Of a DNA stretch of 64,000 nucleotides, positions 25,467 through 35,165 are shown one piece after another; the first letter of the stretch is position 1; each line of letters opens with the position of its first letter. Origin of the DNA: Syntrophomonas sp. DTU019 (lineage in GTDB: Bacteria; Bacillota; Syntrophomonadia; Syntrophomonadales; Syntrophomonadaceae); assembly GCA_913757435.1 (NCBI GenBank), contig CAJYDM010000003.1, positions 295,108 through 359,107 of the forward strand, read 5' to 3'. The position numbers were made by a program, and so were the translations under genes. The notes under the pieces are model-generated. The model was given only the letters and a program-made list of their open reading frames with translations, ran no database searches and was not told the origin of the DNA.

Positions 25467-25897
25467 TTAGTCCGGCAGTGGCATACCAGAGTGACCGTAA
25501 GACCTTGAAATACCTTGATCCGGAAATACTAGCCAGTGCATTTATGCACTGTGAGGAAAGAAAGGTAGATAAATCAGGCTGTATCAGCTTTGAAAGCAGA
25601 AAATACGAAGTAGGTCTGACTTTTATCGGCTGCAAAGTCGATGTCATCTTCGATCCGGCAGATATTAGTGAACTTACCATCGAATATGAAGGACACCAGC
25701 CCTTTAAAGCCCGGCAACTGGTGATTGGAGAACGGGCGGGTAAGAGACCGCCCTTACCCGAATTCATGCAGAAAGAACCCACTGATTCATCAAGGCTGCT
25801 CCAAGCAGCAGCTATTAAGCACCAGGAGCGCAAAGACAACTATACCCCCGCCGTTTCCTATCGTTCAGTAAGCAAGGAGGGCGAAGGGCATGTTTGA
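25467..25897 (+). pseudogene. Mu-type transposase, C-terminal fragment
   Basis: The frame enters from the IS21 right end and encodes about 143 residues of the C-terminal part of a Mu-type transposase: the beta-barrel-like CISFESRKYEVGLTFIGCKV and FDPADISELTIEYEG, then a charged tail. An in-frame TTG inside the IS (25430) makes a fused reading frame, but the catalytic core is missing. The ATPase gene downstream overlaps its stop by eight bases, showing the original two-gene transposon order (transposase A, ATPase B). Confidence 0.85.
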
Positions 25898-26690
25898 AAG
25901 TTTCTATGGTCTCCAAAAGACACCTTTTTCCAGGGATATACCCACTGATCAGTTGTATCAGTCACACCTGCTGGAAGAAACCCTGGGGAGGCTTGAGTAC
26001 ACCGCCCAGCGGCAGATGTTTGCAGTATTAACCGGAGACTGTGGAACCGGTAAGACCACTACCATAAGGTGCTTTAAAGAAATCCTGGACACATCTCGGT
26101 ATATGGTGATGTACTTGGCTGATTCCAAGTTAACACCTCGGCATTTCTACAAAGGCCTATTAGAGCAATTGGGCTGTGAGGCTAAATTCTACCGGGGAGA
26201 CGCTAAACGGCAACTACATAAAGAGATCGAACTGATGCAGGGTATCCACCACCTGCAGCCCGTGGTTATCGTGGATGAAGCCCATCTATTGGACAAAGAG
26301 ATGTTGGAAGAAGTCAGGTTCCTGTTGAATTTCAAAATGGACGCCAAAAGCCCGATGGCTTTGATTCTGGTAGGCCAGAATGAACTCTGGGATAGGCTTA
26401 AGCTTCAGTCCTATTCGGCCATCAGGCAACGCATCGACATACAATGCAAGCTGCCTCACCTGGATCGCTCTCAGGTTGGCGAATATGTAAAAAGACACCT
26501 GGCTTATGCCGGTGCCGAACATGATATTTTCTCTGATAACGCTGTTGATGAGATATTCAAGTTTTCAAGTGGAGCAGCGCGAATGGTTAACAAGGTCTGC
26601 ACTCATTGTCTGCTTTATGGAGCTCAGAACAAACGTAACATTATTGATGATCATATGGTTAAGCTAGTTGTTCAGGGAGAATTGAGTTAG
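25890..26690 (+). CDS. ExeA-type AAA ATPase of a Mu-like transposon
   Basis: A 266-residue ATPase of the ExeA/TniB-like group. It begins FYGLQKTPFSRDIP, has Walker A LTGDCGTGKTTTIR (near residue 47) and Walker B PVVIVDEAHLLDKEML (near residue 125), and continues with ILVGQNELWDRLKL and AIRQRIDIQCKL. Such proteins act as target-selecting partners of Mu-type transposases, comparable to MuB or TniB. The gene is intact, but its transposase partner is truncated, so the element cannot move on its own. A degraded relative lies at 42985-43257. Confidence 0.88.
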   Translation: MFESFYGLQKTPFSRDIPTDQLYQSHLLEETLGRLEYTAQRQMFAVLTGDCGTGKTTTIRCFKEILDTSRYMVMYLADSKLTPRHFYKGLLEQLGCEAKFYRGDAKRQLHKEIELMQGIHHLQPVVIVDEAHLLDKEMLEEVRFLLNFKMDAKSPMALILVGQNELWDRLKLQSYSAIRQRIDIQCKLPHLDRSQVGEYVKRHLAYAGAEHDIFSDNAVDEIFKFSSGAARMVNKVCTHCLLYGAQNKRNIIDDHMVKLVVQGELS

Positions 26691-26860
26691 TTCTCCCTGC
26701 CCCTTAAGGGGCTGCCCAAACGGTCAGCACATCCGTCAACTTTTGGCCAAATTACACCGTCTATCACCGGACATTATGGGGTGGCAGTAACAATAAGTCC
26801 GCAAAGCCTCTAAAATACTGTGTTTGATAAAATAAAAATAAATTTGTCAAATCGACTTAA

Positions 26861-26904
26861 ACCCTCGATGTATGTTCATGGAAACATATCGAGGGTGTTT
26901 TTTT
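26861..26904 (+). terminator. Intrinsic terminator-like hairpin
   Basis: ACCCTCGAT (26861-26869) pairs with ATCGAGGGT (26888-26896), with further pairing of TATGTTC and GAAACATA inside, then GTTTTTTT. No coding frame ends immediately before it. It may be the leftover terminator of a gene destroyed by the transposon, or it insulates the restriction-modification island. Confidence 0.7.
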
Positions 26905-27130
26905 GATTGAAATTTGAGACTGATATTAGATAGGGGTGAGTTGACAGAATAGATAAATAAGCAGGGTTGAGTAGATGGGATGGATGTAACATTCTATACA
27001 CCTGACAATATAGGATTTAGAGTAATAATTGTTGAATACAAATAAAAAATCATGCGAACTTAAAGAAAATGTTTGCAATATAATGATGCTAATGATATCA
27101 TGTAATTATACATACATAGAGGTGATTACA

Positions 27131-27340
27131 ATGGCAATTAGTTATAAAAAACTATGGAAGCTTCTTATTGATAGAGATATGAAAAAGAAAGACTTGCAGA
27201 AGCTTGCGGGTATAAGTTCTGCTACGATAACAAAGCTTGGTAAAAACGAAAATGTTAGTACAGAAATAATACAAAAAATCTGTATAGCGTTGGAATGTGA
27301 CGTCTGTGATATCATGGAAATGGATACCAAACGGAATTAG
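27131..27340 (+). CDS. XRE-type helix-turn-helix regulator
   Basis: A 69-residue Cro/CI-like DNA-binding protein: KLWKLLIDRDMKKKDLQKLA (helix 1-2 region), GISSATITKLGKNENVSTEI (recognition helix), then IQKICIALECDVCDIMEM. This single-domain form is common in Firmicutes mobile and defence loci. The start ATG 27131 follows AGAGGTG; the longer open frame from 27029 has no RBS. It lies 42 bases before hsdM on the same strand. It may therefore control expression of the Type I system in the manner of a controller protein, which is inferred from position only. Confidence 0.85.
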   Translation: MAISYKKLWKLLIDRDMKKKDLQKLAGISSATITKLGKNENVSTEIIQKICIALECDVCDIMEMDTKRN

Positions 27341-27382
27341 TATTTATTATTGTGAAATATCAATCAAATGGAGGCTTGTTTA

Positions 27383-29341
27383 ATGATAAATATAAGAAAA
27401 TTAGAATCAGAATTATGGGAATCAGCAGATCTCTTACGTCAAGGTTCTAAATTAAGTTCTCAAGAATATTGCATGCCGGTTCTTGGTTTAATCTTTTTGC
27501 GTTATGCATATAGCCGGTTTAAATATGTAGAGGCAGAAATACTAAAAGACCGTCCAGTTCGAAATGGTCGTGTACTGCCTGTTGAGTCAAGTGATTTTAA
27601 GCAGAAAAGTGCTATCTTTTTACCTGAGAAGGCACGATATGATTATTTGCTCAATTTACCAGACGATGCTGATTGTGGGAAAGCAGTCAATGAAGCTATG
27701 GAGCTTATTGAGGCAGAGAGTACTCAATTGAAAGGAATACTACCTAAAACATATACTTCTTTTAGAAATGATTTGTTGAAAGAATTGTTGCGTATTTTTA
27801 ACAATAGTGCATTGAATGAAATCAACGATGATATCCTTGGACGTATATATGAGTATTTTTTAAATAAATTTGCTTCAGCTATCGCTTCGGATGATGGAGT
27901 TTTCTTTACACCTAAATCTTTAGTAAAGATGATTGTAAATATAATTGAGCCAACTCATGGGATAGTATTGGATCCAGCCTGTGGAAGTGGTGGGATGTTT
28001 GTTTCTTCCAGTGACTTTGTTAATGCTGAAGGCATCAATGCTAATTCTGTTATGACTTTTTATGGACAAGAAAAAGTGGAGTTTAACGCTAAGTTATGTA
28101 TCATGAATATGGCTGTACATGGTCTGAATGCAAAAATCAAGTCTGGTGATGAGGCTAACAGCTTCTATCATGATGCTCATAATCTGGAAGGTAGCTGCGA
28201 TTATGTAATGGCTAATCCTCCATTTAATGTAGATAAAGTAAAAGCAGAATCTACTCAGAATGCAGGACGCTTACCTTTTGGGCTGCCGGGGGTAAATCAG
28301 AAAAAGGAAGTCTCTAACGCTAATTATCTTTGGATTTCATATTTCTATGCATATTTAAATGATAGCGGACGAGCTGGCTTTGTTATGGCTGCTTCTGCTA
28401 CAGATAGCGGCAATAAGGATCGAGAAATAAGAAAACAGCTTATTCAGACCGGGCATGTAGACTGTTTAATGTCAGTGGCTAATAATTTTTTTTACAAGGT
28501 TTCATTACCTTGCTCCCTGTGGTTCTTTGATAAGGGGAAGAAAGAAGAATTAAAGGATAAAGTTCTTTTTATAGATTCACGTAATTACTATACCGTAGTG
28601 GATCGAACACTCAATGAGTGGAGTGAATGGCAGATGAAAAACCTAAATGCCATTGTCTGGCTCTATCGTGGAGAGACGGAGAAATACACAAAACTATTAC
28701 AGGATTATAGTACTCAAATTATCAATGATTGTAGAGAACTAGATGCTGAATTTGAAAGTGTGTCGATATTGTTGAATGGCTATGGTGAGAAACTTAAACC
28801 ATTGAGAGTTCAGATTTCAGATATCATTATAATTTCAGAGGATATTAACCAGCTGTTACCGCTGAATGATTTGTTGAAAAAGTATACTACAGAACTTAAT
28901 GCATCGTTAAAAGCACTTTGTGAGTACGGTGATGGATTGGAGAAGGATGAAGCTAAGGAGTTTGCTAAAACCATCGATGAAACCGCAACAACTTGGGACC
29001 GTTTCAAGAAATCTGTTTCTAGTCGCATTGAGGAAGTAGTATCTCAAATTAAAGCATGCCGCACAGTTATAAAAGAAGCAAAGTGGCTCACTGAAAAATT
29101 CGGAGACGGCACATATACCGATGTTCTGGGACTTTGTAAAGTTGCAACTATAGATGAAATAGAAGAAAAGAACTGGAGCCTTACTCCGGGTGCATATGTG
29201 GGAGTAGCTCCTGTAGAAGAAGATGATGAAAACTTTGAAGAAAGAATGACTGAAATTCATAAGGAACTCTTAACATTACAGTCAGAGGCAAACCAGTTAA
29301 TGGATACAATTTCAGCGAATTTTGAGGAGCTGGGGATATGA
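27383..29341 (+). CDS. hsdM: Type I restriction-modification system methyltransferase subunit
   Basis: A 652-residue N6-adenine methyltransferase. The HsdM N-terminal helical domain is followed by the SAM-binding motif DPACGSGGMF (near residue 196) and the catalytic motif NPPF (near residue 278). The C-terminal part (about residues 440-650) is longer than the core family and helical, as in HsdM variants with extra coiled-coil segments. It methylates the recognition site defined by HsdS, protecting host DNA. The ATG at 27383 follows TGGAGG. The stop overlaps the hsdS start by four bases (ATGA), so they are coupled. Confidence 0.95.
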   Translation: MINIRKLESELWESADLLRQGSKLSSQEYCMPVLGLIFLRYAYSRFKYVEAEILKDRPVRNGRVLPVESSDFKQKSAIFLPEKARYDYLLNLPDDADCGKAVNEAMELIEAESTQLKGILPKTYTSFRNDLLKELLRIFNNSALNEINDDILGRIYEYFLNKFASAIASDDGVFFTPKSLVKMIVNIIEPTHGIVLDPACGSGGMFVSSSDFVNAEGINANSVMTFYGQEKVEFNAKLCIMNMAVHGLNAKIKSGDEANSFYHDAHNLEGSCDYVMANPPFNVDKVKAESTQNAGRLPFGLPGVNQKKEVSNANYLWISYFYAYLNDSGRAGFVMAASATDSGNKDREIRKQLIQTGHVDCLMSVANNFFYKVSLPCSLWFFDKGKKEELKDKVLFIDSRNYYTVVDRTLNEWSEWQMKNLNAIVWLYRGETEKYTKLLQDYSTQIINDCRELDAEFESVSILLNGYGEKLKPLRVQISDIIIISEDINQLLPLNDLLKKYTTELNASLKALCEYGDGLEKDEAKEFAKTIDETATTWDRFKKSVSSRIEEVVSQIKACRTVIKEAKWLTEKFGDGTYTDVLGLCKVATIDEIEEKNWSLTPGAYVGVAPVEEDDENFEERMTEIHKELLTLQSEANQLMDTISANFEELGI

Positions 29342-30408
29342 AGTTAGTAGATACTACACTTGCTAATATTTTAGACTTTTATAATGGAAAAGTTACAAAA
29401 AGTAGTGAGCAAGGGAATGTACCAATATATGGTTCAAATGGAATTATCGGATTAACAAATAGGAAATTATATAAAGACGCAATTATACTAGGGAGAGTGG
29501 GTGCTTATTGTGGTTCTGTTATGCGATGCAAAGATGAGTTTTGGGCTTCAGATAACACTATTGTAGTAAAACCAAAACAAGATATTGCCAATATAAATTA
29601 TTGCTATTATCTATTGAAAAATCTAAATTTGAATAACTATGCTGGAGGTGCTGCTCAGCCTCTAATAACACAAACAACACTTAAGCAAATTAAAATCAAG
29701 ATTCCTAATATAGATGAGCAAAAACGAATTGCTAACATTCTTTCTGCCTATGATGATTTAATTGATAACAATCAAAAGCAGATTAAGTTACTGGAAGAAG
29801 CAGCTATGCGGTTGTATAAAGAATGGTTTGTTAATCTTCGATTCCCTGGATATGAAAACACTAAGATAGTTGATGGTGTGCCGGAGGGGTGGGAGTATAA
29901 AGAAGTTGGCTCTTTAATCTCGAAGACACCACGTACTAAGCAAGTAAAGAAATCAGAATATAACAACAGTGGAGAAATCCCAATAATTGACCAAAGTAGA
30001 GAGTTTATCGCAGGGTATACAGATGACAGAGAAACTATTGTTGATTTAGGAGTTCCAGTAATTGTTTTTGGCGATCATACTAGGATATTGAAATTAATAA
30101 ATTTTCCATTCGCTAAAGGAGCAGATGGTACTCAGCTTATTGTATCAGGGGTCGAAGAAATGCCACAGCATCTACTATATTGCAGTTTATTGAACATTGA
30201 TTTGTCAAACTATCACTATGCTAGGCATTTTAAATACCTAAAGGCAAGCAAAATTATAGTTCCTACTAAGAATATATCAGAAGAGTTTGAAAGTATTGTC
30301 GAGATATACTTTAAGGTCATTCAGATTCTAATAGATAAAATATTTTTATTACAAAAATCACGTGATTTTCTACTTCCTAAACTGATGAACGGTGAAATAG
30401 AGGTGTAA
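29338..30408 (+). CDS. hsdS: Type I restriction-modification system specificity subunit
   Basis: A 356-residue specificity subunit with two target-recognition domains. The first spans residues about 1-130, ending in the conserved IPNIDEQKRIANILSAYDD helix start. The second spans about 180-330, ending in a coiled helix and DFLLPKLMNGEIEV. These domains read the two halves of a bipartite DNA site. It starts in overlap with hsdM and is followed 13 bases later by hsdR. Length is slightly short (typical 380-450). The recognition sequence cannot be predicted from the protein alone. Confidence 0.94.
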   Translation: MKLVDTTLANILDFYNGKVTKSSEQGNVPIYGSNGIIGLTNRKLYKDAIILGRVGAYCGSVMRCKDEFWASDNTIVVKPKQDIANINYCYYLLKNLNLNNYAGGAAQPLITQTTLKQIKIKIPNIDEQKRIANILSAYDDLIDNNQKQIKLLEEAAMRLYKEWFVNLRFPGYENTKIVDGVPEGWEYKEVGSLISKTPRTKQVKKSEYNNSGEIPIIDQSREFIAGYTDDRETIVDLGVPVIVFGDHTRILKLINFPFAKGADGTQLIVSGVEEMPQHLLYCSLLNIDLSNYHYARHFKYLKASKIIVPTKNISEEFESIVEIYFKVIQILIDKIFLLQKSRDFLLPKLMNGEIEV

Positions 30409-30421
30409 AGGAGGCGTACAT

Positions 30422-33400
30422 ATGAGCTGGGAGTATTCTGAAAATATATTAGTGCAAAATAGTGCGGGAAACCTACTTCATGATGAATTAGAGTGGGATG
30501 TTCAGTTTGCCTATAATAAGGAAGTCCTCGGCGTGAATGGTACCTTCGGGCGTAAAAGTTATAAAGAAATTGTTCTTACCAAGTACCTTCGTAAGGCACT
30601 GTTTGAAAATAACGACTGGCTAACTGAAGAGTATTGTGATTCTGCAATTAAAACACTTCTTGCTTATACATCCTCTAGTAGCTTAATGCAGATTAATCGC
30701 GAAAAATATGGAATGCTTCGAGATGGCATTCCTATAAAAGTTAAGAAAGCTAACGGCGATCAGGAGGATAGGTTGGTCCGGGTGTTTAATTTCTCTGAGC
30801 CTGAAAAGAACCATTTTCTTGCTGTAAAGGAGATGAAGATTCATGGTGATTTATATCGTCGCAGAACCGATATTGTTGGCTTTGTGAATGGCATTCCACT
30901 GCTTTTTATAGAGTTGAAAAAGCAAAATGTAGATGTACAGGATGCCTACACCTGCAATTACACTGACTATTTAGATACCATTCCCCAGCTATTTCATTTC
31001 AATGCCTTTGTGATGTTGTCCAATGGCTTGGAATCCAAAGTAGGTACCCTAGGTAGTAAATACGAGTTTTTCAATGATTGGAAACGTTTACATGAAGATG
31101 ATACTGGGTCAGTGGAACTGGAAACCATGTTGAGAGGTATTTGTAATAAGAAAAACTTCATGGATTTATTTGAAAATTTTATCCTTTTTGATACTTCTGG
31201 TGGTGCAACGGCAAAAATTATGGCAAGAAACCATCAGTTCCTTGGTGTTAACGAAGCTGTTGAATCTTATAAGAATCGAAAACTGAACAATGGTAAGCTG
31301 GGTGTTTTCTGGCATACTCAGGGTAGCGGGAAAAGTTATTCCATGGTATTTCTTGCACAAAAGATTCGGCGAAAATTTGCAGGCTCCCCAACATTTGTTA
31401 TTTTGACAGATCGTGAAGAGCTGAATAAGCAAATCAGTGATACCTTTGAAGCTTGTGGTTTGCTTGGTACTACGAAGGCCAAACAGTTTATTGCTACTAG
31501 CGGTGAAGATTTAATTCAGAAGTTAAAAGGAAATCCAAGCTTTATATTTACGTTGATACATAAGTTTAATAAACCAGATGAACCACCAATTATTCCTGAC
31601 CACGACATTATAATCTTATCGGATGAAGCACATCGTACACAAAATGGTATATTTGCTGATAATATGTGTACATTGCTTCCTACTGCTTCCCGTATAGGAT
31701 TTACAGGTACACCGCTGTTCGCTTACGACAATATTACCGAAAGAACATTTGGCGGTTATGTTTCCATTTATGATTTCAAGCGTGCTGTAGATGATGGAGC
31801 GACAGTTCCTCTATATTATGAGAATAGAGCCGATCTACTGGAGATAGATAATCCTGAAATTAATGATGAACTACTAGATGCAATAGAACAGGCTGATCTG
31901 GATGTCAATCAGCAGGCTAAACTAGAACAGGAACTAGCTAAGGACATACATGTCCTTACCAGTGAAAAACGTTTGGATACCATTGCAAAGGATTTTGTAG
32001 AGCATTACTCTGAGTTGTGGACAACGGGCAAAGCCATGTTTGTTTGTATCAATAAAGTAACTGCAGTTCGAATGTTTAATTTAGCTCAGAAATATTGGGA
32101 GCTAAAAATAAAAGAAATTGAATCTTCGCTATCTGGAGCCACACAGCAGGAATACATGGAAATCAGCCGTAGGCTAGAGTGGATGAAAAACACAGAAATG
32201 GCGGTTATTATCAGCCAGGAACAAAATGAAGTAGCTACTTTTGAAAAATGGGGACTGGATATTAAACCCCATCGCAGCAAAATGGAAAAACGAGAAATGG
32301 ACAAGGAATTTAAGGATCCTGATAATCCATTTCGAATTGTATTTGTTTGCGCTATGTGGCTGACAGGGTTTGATGTGAAATGCCTTTCTACAATCTATTT
32401 GGATAAGCCATTAAAGGCACATACCTTAATGCAAACCATAGCACGAGCGAATCGTGTTTATGAGGGAAAAAGCAATGGCCTAATTATTGATTATGTTGGT
32501 GTTGTTAAAGCACTGAGGAAGGCTTTGGCTGATTATACAAAAACTAAAGGCGGAACTGATGGGTCTGATCCTGCTCCTGATAAAGCAGAATTGATTGCTC
32601 GTATCATTGAATTAACCAATGATATCATTGAGTACATGAAACAGCATGATTTTAATTTGTCAGCTCTTGTTCAGGCAGTTGACTTTGACAAGTTAGCCTT
32701 GGTTCAAGAGGGAGCAAATGCCATGTGTGTTTCAGAGGAAGTGAAGAAACGTTTTGAAGTTATGGTTAGGGAATTATTCAAACTGTTTAAGTATGTCGAA
32801 AAACAAGAAATCACAGATCAGTACCGAGCTTATAAAAATGCTATCAGTGCAGTTTATGACCAGATGCAGGAAAAAAGGAAGCATTCGGATAATACAGATT
32901 TAATGATTCAGCTGCACAATATAGTTAGTGAATATATCAAAGTTGTTAAGCTACCAGATCATGTAAACGAAGATGGTGGTGGATACTTAGCTGAAAGTCG
33001 CCGCTTTGATATTAGCCATATTGACTTTGAACGCTTGCAGCAGGAATTTGCACGTGTTAAGAATAAGAATCTTCTTATGAAAGATTTACAGGAGCTTATC
33101 AATGACAGGCTGGATAATATGATGAAGCGCAACCCATCACGTATTAACTATTATGAACGATATCAGAAAATTATTGAGGAATACAATGCTGAACAGGACA
33201 AAGCTGCCATAGAGAAAACATTTATTGACTTAACTAACTTCGTAAATGATCTGGATGATGAGGAGAAAAGATACGTACGGGAAGGATTTAACAATGACGA
33301 AGAATTGGCTATGTACGATTTGCTTTTAAAGGATTCACTTACTCCCGCAGAGATTAAAAAGGTTAAAAAGCTTGCCAAGGTATTGTTGGAACGAATCAAG

Positions 33401-33577
33401 GATAAAATCAGTGAATTGGATCATTGGACAGAAAAGGAAGAAACTCAGGCAGCAGTCGATATACTTATCAGAGATACCCTATGGAGTGAACTACCTGATA
33501 GTTACGATGATAGATTATTAAATGAATATCGCCGAAAGATTTATGAGTTTGTATATACTACTTATCCGGCAGCATAG
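30422..33577 (+). CDS. hsdR: Type I restriction-modification system restriction subunit
   Basis: A 1,051-residue endonuclease/translocase. The N-terminal nuclease domain has a PD-(D/E)xK pattern (DIVGFVNGIPLLFIELKKQ, near residues 149-168). The SF2 helicase motor has Walker A WHTQGSGKSYS (near residue 300), the DEAH box ILSDEAHRTQ (near residue 401), and the motif RIGFTGTPL. A helical C-terminal domain binds the HsdM/HsdS core. It translocates and cuts unmodified DNA. It is co-directional with hsdM and hsdS with a 13-base gap and AAGGAGG before the ATG. Full length, no frameshift. Confidence 0.95.
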   Translation: MSWEYSENILVQNSAGNLLHDELEWDVQFAYNKEVLGVNGTFGRKSYKEIVLTKYLRKALFENNDWLTEEYCDSAIKTLLAYTSSSSLMQINREKYGMLRDGIPIKVKKANGDQEDRLVRVFNFSEPEKNHFLAVKEMKIHGDLYRRRTDIVGFVNGIPLLFIELKKQNVDVQDAYTCNYTDYLDTIPQLFHFNAFVMLSNGLESKVGTLGSKYEFFNDWKRLHEDDTGSVELETMLRGICNKKNFMDLFENFILFDTSGGATAKIMARNHQFLGVNEAVESYKNRKLNNGKLGVFWHTQGSGKSYSMVFLAQKIRRKFAGSPTFVILTDREELNKQISDTFEACGLLGTTKAKQFIATSGEDLIQKLKGNPSFIFTLIHKFNKPDEPPIIPDHDIIILSDEAHRTQNGIFADNMCTLLPTASRIGFTGTPLFAYDNITERTFGGYVSIYDFKRAVDDGATVPLYYENRADLLEIDNPEINDELLDAIEQADLDVNQQAKLEQELAKDIHVLTSEKRLDTIAKDFVEHYSELWTTGKAMFVCINKVTAVRMFNLAQKYWELKIKEIESSLSGATQQEYMEISRRLEWMKNTEMAVIISQEQNEVATFEKWGLDIKPHRSKMEKREMDKEFKDPDNPFRIVFVCAMWLTGFDVKCLSTIYLDKPLKAHTLMQTIARANRVYEGKSNGLIIDYVGVVKALRKALADYTKTKGGTDGSDPAPDKAELIARIIELTNDIIEYMKQHDFNLSALVQAVDFDKLALVQEGANAMCVSEEVKKRFEVMVRELFKLFKYVEKQEITDQYRAYKNAISAVYDQMQEKRKHSDNTDLMIQLHNIVSEYIKVVKLPDHVNEDGGGYLAESRRFDISHIDFERLQQEFARVKNKNLLMKDLQELINDRLDNMMKRNPSRINYYERYQKIIEEYNAEQDKAAIEKTFIDLTNFVNDLDDEEKRYVREGFNNDEELAMYDLLLKDSLTPAEIKKVKKLAKVLLERIKDKISELDHWTEKEETQAAVDILIRDTLWSELPDSYDDRLLNEYRRKIYEFVYTTYPAA

Positions 33578-33731
33578 AGACAGTTAATAAAGGTTCAGTG
33601 TTTTAATAAATACAAAAGTTCATAATCAGTGAAGAAAAGAAAGATATGGTCGCGATGGAGATATAGGCTATATAAAGGATGTATTGACGCTAACTCTGAA
33701 GTCAAAATTTAAAAGGAAGAGGTGAATAGGG

Positions 33732-35165
33732 TTGCAGAATCTAAAACCTTTTATTGACGATTTTTCTAAAGCGTTAAGAGAAAATAATGCAGCTATTTTT
33801 GCTGGAGCAGGACTTTCCAGTGGAGCAGGGTTTGTGAATTGGACAGAACTACTCCGAAGTGTTGCGGAAGAGCTTCATTTAAAGGTAGAAAAAGAACAAC
33901 ATGATCTAATCTCTCTTGCTCAGTATTATTGCAATGAACATAGTGGAAGAGGTAGGTTAAATCAGATTATTATTGATGAATTTCAAAGACGTGCTTCTAT
34001 TACTGAGAACCATAGGATTTTAGCCAGGTTGCCTATTACGACATATTGGACAACAAATTATGACACCTTAATTGAAACAGCACTTAGAGAAAACGGTAAA
34101 AATCCTGATGTAAAAATTGATCCGGAAAATCTTGCAATTACGTTAAGTGACAGAGATGCGGTTATTTATAAAATGCATGGTGATGTCAGTCAAGTTCATA
34201 AGGCAGTTATAACACGGGATGATTATGAAAAATATGAGCTAACGCATTCGTTGTTCACTACTGCATTACAAGGTGACCTGGTATCAAAGACATTCTTGTT
34301 TATAGGATTCAGTTTTAATGATCCAAACTTAAACTATATCCTTAGCCGTATAAGAATAAGGCTTGAGGGAAATCAACGTCCTCATTATTGTTTTCTAAAA
34401 AAAATAGTTGAAACAGATTTTGACAATAAAGAGGATTATGATTATGCAAGGATTAAGCAGGAACTTCAGATAAATGATTTGAAAAGATTTTCGATTAAAA
34501 CCATATTAGTTAATGAGTACCAAGAAATAACTAATATTTTAAGAATGATTGAAAAATCTTTTAGAAAAAATAGTATCTTTATATCTGGAAGTGCTGAAGA
34601 CTACGGTGCAATGTCTGAGGACATTGCAAAAGAACTCTTGCATGGCTTAAGTTATGAACTGGTGAAAAGTGATTGCACAATTATTTCTGGATTCGGTCTA
34701 GGCGTAGGGAGTTATGTGATTAATGGTGCGCTTGATTGTTTACAATCAGAAAAGAAAAAAAGAATTGAAAACAACTTAATTTTAAGACCATTTCCACAAA
34801 AAGCAAGTGGTGACAAGTCACTTCCTGACCTATGGGATTTTTATAGACGGAACATAATTTCTGAATCTGGTATAGCGATTTTTTTATTTGGCAATAAAAT
34901 GGTTGACGGGAAGATTGTCAATGCCGATGGTGTGAGAAAGGAATTTGAAATAGCGAAATCAATGGGATTAAATGTAATTCCAGTAGGGGCAACAGGTTTT
35001 CAAGCTAGGGTTTTATGGGAAGAAGTAATGAATGATTTTTCAAGGTATTATTCTGATGAACAAGTATTTAAGCCATTGTTTGAAATCCTTGGGAATTCTT
35101 TGATACCACATGAAATTATTAGTACTATACTTAAAATAATAGATGAGTTAAGGAGGAGAATTTAG
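33732..35165 (+). CDS. thsA: Thoeris defence NADase ThsA (SIR2-SLOG)
   Basis: A 477-residue protein with an N-terminal SIR2 domain (AAIFAGAGLSSGAGF, TTNYDTLIE, YKMHGDV) and a C-terminal SLOG-like domain (IFISGSAEDYG near residue 284; ISGFGLGVGSYV). This domain order and length match the Type I Thoeris effector ThsA. Asn109 and His149 are spaced 40 residues apart, as are the catalytic Asn112/His152 of Bacillus cereus ThsA. In Thoeris, the SLOG domain senses a cyclic-ADP-ribose-type signal from ThsB and activates NAD+ degradation, causing abortive infection. The start is TTG at 33732 after GGAAGAGGTG. The stop is followed directly by thsB. Confidence 0.93.
   Translation: MQNLKPFIDDFSKALRENNAAIFAGAGLSSGAGFVNWTELLRSVAEELHLKVEKEQHDLISLAQYYCNEHSGRGRLNQIIIDEFQRRASITENHRILARLPITTYWTTNYDTLIETALRENGKNPDVKIDPENLAITLSDRDAVIYKMHGDVSQVHKAVITRDDYEKYELTHSLFTTALQGDLVSKTFLFIGFSFNDPNLNYILSRIRIRLEGNQRPHYCFLKKIVETDFDNKEDYDYARIKQELQINDLKRFSIKTILVNEYQEITNILRMIEKSFRKNSIFISGSAEDYGAMSEDIAKELLHGLSYELVKSDCTIISGFGLGVGSYVINGALDCLQSEKKKRIENNLILRPFPQKASGDKSLPDLWDFYRRNIISESGIAIFLFGNKMVDGKIVNADGVRKEFEIAKSMGLNVIPVGATGFQARVLWEEVMNDFSRYYSDEQVFKPLFEILGNSLIPHEIISTILKIIDELRRRI

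Larger units (their letters stand above)
25467..26792 (+). mobile_element. Right part of a Mu-type/ExeA transposon
   Basis: It contains the transposase 3' fragment and the intact ATPase and ends at CAGTAACA (26785-26792). The same terminal sequence, as TGTTACTG, begins the inverted remnant at 42884, which fixes this end as the transposon terminus (TG...CA ends). Inner similarity between the two copies continues as ATTACACCGTCTATCACCGG versus the related inverted sequence. The left part was lost at the junction with the IS21-family copy 1. Confidence 0.75.

Noticed and set aside
26868..26900. Similarity of ATGGAAACATATCGAGGGTGT to a stretch near 49,510
   Set aside because: A near-identical 21-mer exists (ATGGAAACATATCGACGGTGT), but neither surrounding region shows a shared element; too short to interpret.
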